16,729 nt of DNA from Longimicrobium sp. (GTDB lineage Bacteria; Gemmatimonadota; Gemmatimonadetes; Longimicrobiales; Longimicrobiaceae), in the NCBI RefSeq assembly GCF_036388275.1, contig NZ_DASVSF010000082.1, positions 1-16,729 of the forward strand, read 5' to 3'. The position numbers were made by a program, and so were the translations under genes. Every line of letters starts with the position of its first letter. Positions within the stretch are counted from its first letter, which is position 1. Shown one piece after another: positions 13,057 through 16,729 of the stretch. Under the pieces are notes generated by a model. It was given only the letters and a program-made list of their open reading frames with translations. It was not told where the DNA came from and did not search any database.

Positions 13057-14138
13057 CGGCTGGCGGGCCTCACCTGTGGACGGTAATCCTGGCCGGGGGC
13101 GTGGGCTCGCGCTTCTGGCCGGTCAGCACCCCGCGCCGCCCCAAGCAGCTGCTTCCGCTGGCTTCTGACCAGCCGCTGATCCGCGACACGGTCGACCGCA
13201 TCACGCCCCTGATCCCGCCTGAGCGGCTGCGCATCCTCACCGGTGCGCACCTGGCGGAGCCCCTGCTTTCGGTACTGCCGGAGTTCGACGAGCGCAACCT
13301 GCTGCTGGAGCCGCGCGCGGCGGGAACGGCGCCGGTGCTGGCCTGGGCCGCCGCCGAGCTGGAGCGGATGGACCCCGATGCGGTGATGGTGTCGCTGCAT
13401 GCCGACCACGTCATCCATCCCCCGGAGGCGTTCCGCGCGCTGATCGCCCGCGCGGCGCAGCTTGCGGCCGGCCACCGCCGCCTGTTCACCATCGGCGTTC
13501 CGCCCACGCGGGCGGAGACGGGGTACGGCTACATCCACCTGGGCGCGCCGCTGCCCGCGATGGAGGGCGACGCGCACCCGGAGCCGGGGAACGCCGTGGC
13601 CGAGTTCGTCGAAAAGCCCGACCGCGAGACGGCGGAGGGGTACCTGGCGGCGGGAACGTACCTGTGGAACACCGGCCTGTTCGTCTGGCGCTGCGCGGAC
13701 CTGCTGGACGAGCTGGACCGCCACGCGCCGGAGTTCGCCGGGCTCGTCCCTCTCCTGCGCCAGGGCGGCCCCGATGCCACGGCCGAGTTCTTCGCCCGGG
13801 TGCCCACCATCTCCATCGACGAGGCGCTGCTGGAGCGCTCGGACCGGGTGGGCGTGGTGCGCGCGACCTTCGCCTGGGACGACGTGGGCGCGTGGGACGC
13901 GGTGGCGCGCACGCGCACCCCCGACGAGGCGGGCAACGTCCTCCTGGGCGACGCCCACGCAGTCGACAGCTCGGGGTGCATCCTGTACGCGGACGCCGGC
14001 CCCGTGGTGGCCTTCGGCATGACCGACGTGGTGGTGGTCCGCACGGAAGGCGTGGCCTTCGTGGCCCAGCGCGACCGGCTGCCGGAGCTGAAGGCGATGC
14101 TGGAGCGGCTGCCGGAGGCGCTGCGGAAGCTGGACTGA
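13053..14138 (+). CDS. manC: Mannose-1-phosphate guanylyltransferase (GDP-mannose pyrophosphorylase)
   Basis: The product is 361 residues. It makes GDP-mannose from GTP and mannose-1-phosphate for exopolysaccharide, lipopolysaccharide or glycan synthesis. The nucleotidyltransferase signature is near the N-terminus: ILAGGVGSRFWPVSTPRRPK, followed by QLLPL. Further support is SLHADHVI (metal-binding loop), ETGYGYI, FVEKPDRETAEGYL and YLWNTGLFVW. The length matches the single-function form; the C-terminal cupin phosphomannose-isomerase domain of the bifunctional enzymes is absent. The ATG overlaps the receiver's stop as ATGA, and GGGGAGG (about 13039-13045) in the end of the receiver gene supplies its ribosome site, so translation is coupled. 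A terminator-like hairpin follows. Confidence 0.95.
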   Translation: MTAGGPHLWTVILAGGVGSRFWPVSTPRRPKQLLPLASDQPLIRDTVDRITPLIPPERLRILTGAHLAEPLLSVLPEFDERNLLLEPRAAGTAPVLAWAAAELERMDPDAVMVSLHADHVIHPPEAFRALIARAAQLAAGHRRLFTIGVPPTRAETGYGYIHLGAPLPAMEGDAHPEPGNAVAEFVEKPDRETAEGYLAAGTYLWNTGLFVWRCADLLDELDRHAPEFAGLVPLLRQGGPDATAEFFARVPTISIDEALLERSDRVGVVRATFAWDDVGAWDAVARTRTPDEAGNVLLGDAHAVDSSGCILYADAGPVVAFGMTDVVVVRTEGVAFVAQRDRLPELKAMLERLPEALRKLD

Positions 14139-14144
14139 ACGGCA

Positions 14145-14176
14145 GTGCGTGAGTGCGTTGGTGCGTGAGTGCGGTA
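14145..14176 (+). repeat. 8-base tandem repeat, GTGCGTGA-type orientation
   Basis: Four units are seen: GTGCGTGA, GTGCGTTG, GTGCGTGA and GTGCGGTA. They are the reverse complement of the tandem array at 14265-14296, so the two arrays form the arms of a large inverted repeat. The array begins seven bases after manC ends. Confidence 0.85.
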
Positions 14177-14211
14177 GTGGCCTGGTGCGCACTACCGCAC
14201 TTCGTCGTTTT
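14168..14211 (+). terminator. Intrinsic terminator of the Roadblock-receiver-manC operon
   Basis: A perfect 12-base stem, AGTGCGGTAGTG (14168-14179) and CACTACCGCACT (14190-14201), closes a 10-base loop. TCGTCGTTTT follows on the plus strand. The left arm re-uses the last unit of the 8-base tandem repeat. Confidence 0.7.
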
Positions 14212-14264
14212 GGCGTGGGTGCATGCTGGCCTAGTCCAAAAGATGCAGAGGCGCGCGCCCGGAC

Positions 14265-14296
14265 TCACGCACTAACGCACTCACGCACTAACGCAC
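14265..14296 (+). repeat. 8-base tandem repeat just upstream of the GlmU-like gene
   Basis: Four units, TCACGCAC, TAACGCAC, TCACGCAC and TAACGCAC, alternate strictly and end ten bases before the ATG at 14307. No Shine-Dalgarno lies between (TCGCTCCTCC). The same repeat type in the same orientation precedes the next gene at 15631-15662. Confidence 0.85.
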
Positions 14297-14306
14297 TCGC
14301 TCCTCC

Positions 14307-15536
14307 ATGCTTTCCCTGATCCTCTTCGACGACGCGATTTCCCGCGGATGGCAGCCCTTCGCGCTCACCCGGCCGGGCGGCGAGCTGGCGTTCGGCGCCC
14401 TGTCCATGCGCCGCCGCGCCGAGCGGGTGTTCGGCGCGCGGTGCGTTGCGCACCTCGCGGCGGATCACCTGGTGGGCTTCGCGGAGGGCGATTCTCCCCC
14501 GGTCGTCGGCTACGCGGACGCGCCCGGAGACGGTGACAGGCTGTTCCTCTCGGCCCGCGCGGTGCCGGCCTGGGGGAGCGGCGAGGTGTGGAAGGCCCGG
14601 CGCGGCGGGTCGGGCCCCATCCTGGTGAACGGCGAGGTGGCCGGCTGGTTCGCTCCGGACGGCACCCCCGGCCCGGACGCCCGCTTCTTCGACGCCCCGC
14701 CCACCATGCTGGACCGCACCGGTGCCGTGGAGCTTGCGGGACGGATGATCGGCCCCGTGTGGGAGCTGATGTCAGGGAACGGCGACCAGCTGACCATCGA
14801 CATCCAGTCGCTCTTTCCCGAGCCCGCCGTCGTCAACCTGCCCGCGGGCGCCCACCGCATGGGGGAGCACGCGCTGGTGCTGGGGGAGGGCGTGCGCATC
14901 GAGCCCGGCGTGGTGCTGGACCTTTCCTCCGGACCCGTCTGGCTGGACGACGGGGTGACCGTGCGCGCGTTCACCCGTCTCGCCGGTCCGGCCTACGTCG
15001 GGCACAGCAGCACCGTGCTGGGCGGGCCGCTGGAGCAAGTGACCATCGGGCAGGGGTGCCGCATCCGGGGCGAGTTCGCCGAGAGCGTGTGCCTGGACTT
15101 CGTGAACAAGGCCCACGACGGCCACATCGGCCACGCGTACCTGGGCGCGTGGGTGAACCTGGGTGCGGAGACCACGAACAGCGACCTGAAGAACAACTAC
15201 GGCAGCGTGCGCCTGTGGACGCCGGAGGGCGAGCGGGACACGGGCGAGATCAAGCTGGGCTGCTTCCTGGGCGACCACGTGAAGACGGGGATCGGGCTGC
15301 TGCTGAACACGGGCACCGTCGTGGGCGCGGGAAGCAACCTGTACGGCGCCGCGATGCCGCCCAAGTACGTTCCCCCGTTCAGCTGGGGCACCGGCGAGGA
15401 GCTGACGGCGTACCGGGCCGACAAGTTCCTGGACGTGGCCAAGCGGGCCATGGCGCGCCGCAAGGTGCAGATGGCCGACAGCTACGCCGAAGCCCTGCGC
15501 CGCGCCTGGAACCTGGCCCGCGGCGGCGAAGGCTGA
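14307..15536 (+). CDS. GlmU-like sugar nucleotidyltransferase/acyltransferase (alternate bacterial GlmU type)
   Basis: The product is 409 residues. It resembles the alternate GlmU family best known from Bacteroidetes, proposed to act as glucosamine-1-phosphate acetyltransferase and UDP-GlcNAc pyrophosphorylase for cell-wall precursors. The N-terminus is a divergent nucleotidyltransferase-like part with the family's LILFDD and FALTRPGGEL blocks. From about residue 185 to 350 glycine-rich hexapeptide repeats predict a left-handed beta-helix. AWVNLGAETTNSDLKNNYGSV and GDHVKTGIGLLLNTGTVVG (within about 290-340) are the family's acyltransferase signature. Neighbouring manC supports a role in sugar-nucleotide supply. 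The canonical GGxGTR loop of true GlmU is not present. The ATG at 14307 lacks a Shine-Dalgarno and follows a tandem repeat. Confidence 0.85.
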   Translation: MLSLILFDDAISRGWQPFALTRPGGELAFGALSMRRRAERVFGARCVAHLAADHLVGFAEGDSPPVVGYADAPGDGDRLFLSARAVPAWGSGEVWKARRGGSGPILVNGEVAGWFAPDGTPGPDARFFDAPPTMLDRTGAVELAGRMIGPVWELMSGNGDQLTIDIQSLFPEPAVVNLPAGAHRMGEHALVLGEGVRIEPGVVLDLSSGPVWLDDGVTVRAFTRLAGPAYVGHSSTVLGGPLEQVTIGQGCRIRGEFAESVCLDFVNKAHDGHIGHAYLGAWVNLGAETTNSDLKNNYGSVRLWTPEGERDTGEIKLGCFLGDHVKTGIGLLLNTGTVVGAGSNLYGAAMPPKYVPPFSWGTGEELTAYRADKFLDVAKRAMARRKVQMADSYAEALRRAWNLARGGEG

Positions 15537-15567
15537 CGCGCCGATCCGCCGCGCCCGAACAGGGTTA

Positions 15568-15612
15568 GACGCTCTCCCCCACTTCGATTACATTGGAGCA
15601 GGGGAGAGCGTC
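15568..15612. other. Long perfect palindrome upstream of the WalJ-like gene
   Basis: GACGCTCTCCCC (15568-15579) and GGGGAGAGCGTC (15601-15612) are perfect 12-base complements around a 21-base AT-richer centre containing GATTACATTGG. It could be a terminator for the GlmU-like gene, though no T-run follows. It could also be an operator over a promoter whose -10 is TACATT (15589-15594). The sequence does not decide between them. Confidence 0.5.
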
Positions 15613-15630
15613 CGTCGTTCCGCAGTTCAC

Positions 15631-15662
15631 TCCCGCACTCCCGCACTAACGCACTCACGCAC
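15631..15662 (+). repeat. 8-base tandem repeat just upstream of the WalJ-like gene
   Basis: The four units are TCCCGCAC, TCCCGCAC, TAACGCAC and TCACGCAC. The array ends four bases before the TTG start at 15667, leaving no room for a Shine-Dalgarno. It is the same family and orientation as 14265-14296. Confidence 0.85.
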
Positions 15663-15666
15663 TTTC

Positions 15667-16488
15667 TTGAACGTCACCATCCTGGGCAGCGGCAGCCGCG
15701 GAAACGCGATCCTGGTGGACTCCGGCGACACCCGCCTTCTGGTGGACGCCGGGTTCAGCGGGCGCGACCTGGAGCGCCGGCTGGCGGAGGTGGAGGTGGA
15801 CCCCGCCTCACTGACCGCCCTGCTGGTGACCCACGACCACGGCGACCACACGCGCGGGATGGGCGTCGCCGCGCGGCGGTGGAACGTGCCGCTGTACCTG
15901 ACGGAGCTCACCCGGAACGCCTGCCGCCAGCTGCTGGACGGCACCGAAGAGGTGAGGACGTACGAGAGCGCGTCGCCGGTGGAAATCGGCGGGCTGGTGG
16001 TGACGCCGTTCCTGACGGTGCACGACGCCATCGACCCCGTCGCGGTGACGGTGACGGAGGCGGGGACGGGGGAAAAGCTGGGGATCGCCACCGACCTGGG
16101 GCGCGCGACGGCCGGTGTGCGGCACGCACTGCGGTGCTGCGACGTGCTGGTGCTGGAAAGCAACCATGACGAGATCCTGCTGCGCGAAAGCCCCTATCCC
16201 TGGTCGGTCAAGGCGCGCATCGGCGGAAGCCACGGCCACCTTTCCAACCGCGCCGCCGGCGAGCTGGTGACGGAGCTGTTCCACGACGGCCTCTGCGCCG
16301 TGGTGCTCGCCCACCTGAGCGAGAACGCCAACGAGCCGTCGCTGGCCAAGGAAGTAGTCGGCCAGGCGCTGGCCAAGCGCCGCTTTTCCGGGATGCTGGA
16401 CGTGGCGCGCCAGGACCGTCCCACGCCCCCCATCGACGTCACCCGCATGCGAGCCCTGCGCCTGCCCCAGCAGATGGCGCTGTTCTAG
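15667..16488 (+). CDS. Metallo-beta-lactamase-fold nuclease, YycJ/WalJ-like
   Basis: The product is 273 residues. It belongs to the metallo-beta-lactamase fold, in the YycJ/WalJ type described in Firmicutes as a DNA exonuclease linked to repair. The N-terminus reads ILGSGSRGNAILVDSGDTRLL. The zinc site HxHxDH is seen as THDHGDH at 55-61 (H56, H58, D60, H61). Later ligand regions are TVHDAIDP, GIATDLG, VLESNHDE, SHGHLSN and the characteristic VLAHLSENANEP. The only plausible start is TTG 15667, which begins exactly at the conserved N-terminal strand (MNVTILGSGS). An 8-base tandem repeat lies immediately upstream. The gene is followed by the inverted-repeat terminator. The exact nucleic-acid substrate is not shown by sequence. 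Confidence 0.88.
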   Translation: MNVTILGSGSRGNAILVDSGDTRLLVDAGFSGRDLERRLAEVEVDPASLTALLVTHDHGDHTRGMGVAARRWNVPLYLTELTRNACRQLLDGTEEVRTYESASPVEIGGLVVTPFLTVHDAIDPVAVTVTEAGTGEKLGIATDLGRATAGVRHALRCCDVLVLESNHDEILLRESPYPWSVKARIGGSHGHLSNRAAGELVTELFHDGLCAVVLAHLSENANEPSLAKEVVGQALAKRRFSGMLDVARQDRPTPPIDVTRMRALRLPQQMALF

Positions 16489-16505
16489 CTCCGCTGGAAG
16501 GGCGG

Positions 16506-16594
16506 TTTCACGCAGAGGACGCAGAGAAAACGGAGAGGACGCAGAGAAAAGAATCTTTTACTCTGCATCCTCTCTTTCACCTCTGCGACCTCTG
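16506..16594. repeat. Interspersed inverted-repeat element, copy 2 (cut on its right)
   Basis: This copy has nested stems. The outer stem pairs 16513-16526 (CAGAGGACGCAGAG) with 16581-16594 (CTCTGCGACCTCTG) at 13 of 14 positions; the inner one is the terminator core. It matches copy 1 (1514-1597) through CTCTGCGACCTCTG, then diverges. Copy 1 continues CGTGAAAC, while here GTGCG follows. The right flank has therefore been displaced by an insertion. Confidence 0.8.
16533..16577 (+). terminator. Terminator-like hairpin downstream of the WalJ-like gene
   Basis: GAGAGGACGCAGAG (16533-16546) pairs with CTCTGCATCCTCTC (16561-16574) at 13 of 14 positions, and the stem extends by AAAAG/CTTTT toward the loop. 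TTT follows. It is the equivalent of the perfect hairpin at 1529-1570. Confidence 0.65.
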
Positions 16595-16729
16595 GTGCGT
16601 CAGGCGAAGCCTGATCTCTCTTGTGAACTGAAAGGAGTTCACCATGTGAAATGCCTGTGACACATGTAGCCGAGCAGGCAGGGTGGCCGGGCAACCGGAG
16701 CTCTGAAGCCCTGCGAGGCGCACGGTGCG
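16595..16729 (+). mobile_element. 5' end of a probable group II intron (continues past the right edge)
   Basis: The element begins with GTGCG, the group II intron 5' consensus, exactly where the repeat is interrupted. The next 130 bases are dense with RNA-like structure: TCAGGC-GAA-GCCTGA (16600-16614), GTGAACT-GAAAGG-AGTTCAC (16623-16642), GCAGGG/CCCTGC (16678-16683 and 16709-16714) and, inside that, CCGG-GCAA-CCGG with a GNRA tetraloop (16687-16698). This fits the start of domain I. The GTTCACC ATG-like region is not an obvious gene start. The reverse transcriptase/maturase ORF and domains V-VI would lie beyond the window and cannot be checked. Placement at the end of a hairpin resembles group IIC introns, but the class is not provable from this portion. 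Another structured RNA is the alternative. Confidence 0.7.

Noticed and set aside
14145..14296. CRISPR-like array
   Set aside because: The units are only 8 bases, directly adjacent, with no spacers. This is a microsatellite-like tandem repeat.
16485..16694. 69-codon minus-strand open frame across the right-end repeat
   Set aside because: It runs through the inverted repeat and the intron-like region, with repeat-derived residues and no recognisable protein.

Overview
The window is GC-rich bacterial chromosome, densely packed with core genes. Its gene families, and its habit of carrying short GC-rich tandem repeats and long inverted repeats between genes, suggest a member of the Gemmatimonadota, most likely Longimicrobium or a relative. 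That placement is inference from recall of such genomes, not from a marker comparison. No tRNA, rRNA or CRISPR array is visible.

Layout, left to right. (1) 1-1498, plus: the tail of a UDP-glucose 4-epimerase (galE) and a complete galactokinase (galK), forming a Leloir galactose pair. (2) 1514-1597: a long inverted repeat that looks like a two-way terminator between convergent genes. (3) 5339 down to 1619, minus: a tight operon of tRNA-dihydrouridine synthase (dus), LarB (nickel-pincer cofactor synthesis) and a membrane GAF-GGDEF diguanylate cyclase. It is read from a clear sigma-70-like promoter that seems to give a leaderless dus mRNA. (4) 5606-6314, plus: a HigB2/HigA2-like toxin-antitoxin pair behind a strong promoter covered by a palindromic operator. 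(5) 8651-6327, minus: a PcrA/UvrD helicase, with a 9-base tandem repeat running right up to its ATG. (6) 12134 down to 8846, minus: a small lipoprotein, seryl-tRNA synthetase (serS) and an orphan histidine kinase. (7) 12158-14138, plus: a Roadblock/LC7 protein, a receiver-only response regulator and a GDP-mannose pyrophosphorylase (manC), opposed to the previous unit by a divergent promoter pair. (8) 14307-15536, plus: a GlmU-like sugar nucleotidyltransferase/acyltransferase of the type best known from Bacteroidetes. (9) 15667-16488, plus: a YycJ/WalJ-like metallo-beta-lactamase-fold nuclease with a TTG start. (10) 16513-16729: a second copy of the inverted repeat, cut at the end of its outer stem by what looks like the 5' end of a group II intron; the rest lies beyond the right edge.

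Functionally the window mixes sugar-nucleotide metabolism (galE, galK, manC, GlmU-like), translation and tRNA modification (serS, dus), DNA repair (uvrD/pcrA, WalJ-like) and signalling (diguanylate cyclase, histidine kinase, receiver, Roadblock). The most unusual signals are in the noncoding DNA: start-codon-proximal tandem repeats at three unrelated genes, the interspersed terminator-like repeat, and an intron placed exactly at the end of one repeat's stem. The diguanylate cyclase also lacks a normal start codon, although its hydrophobic N-terminus clearly continues upstream.
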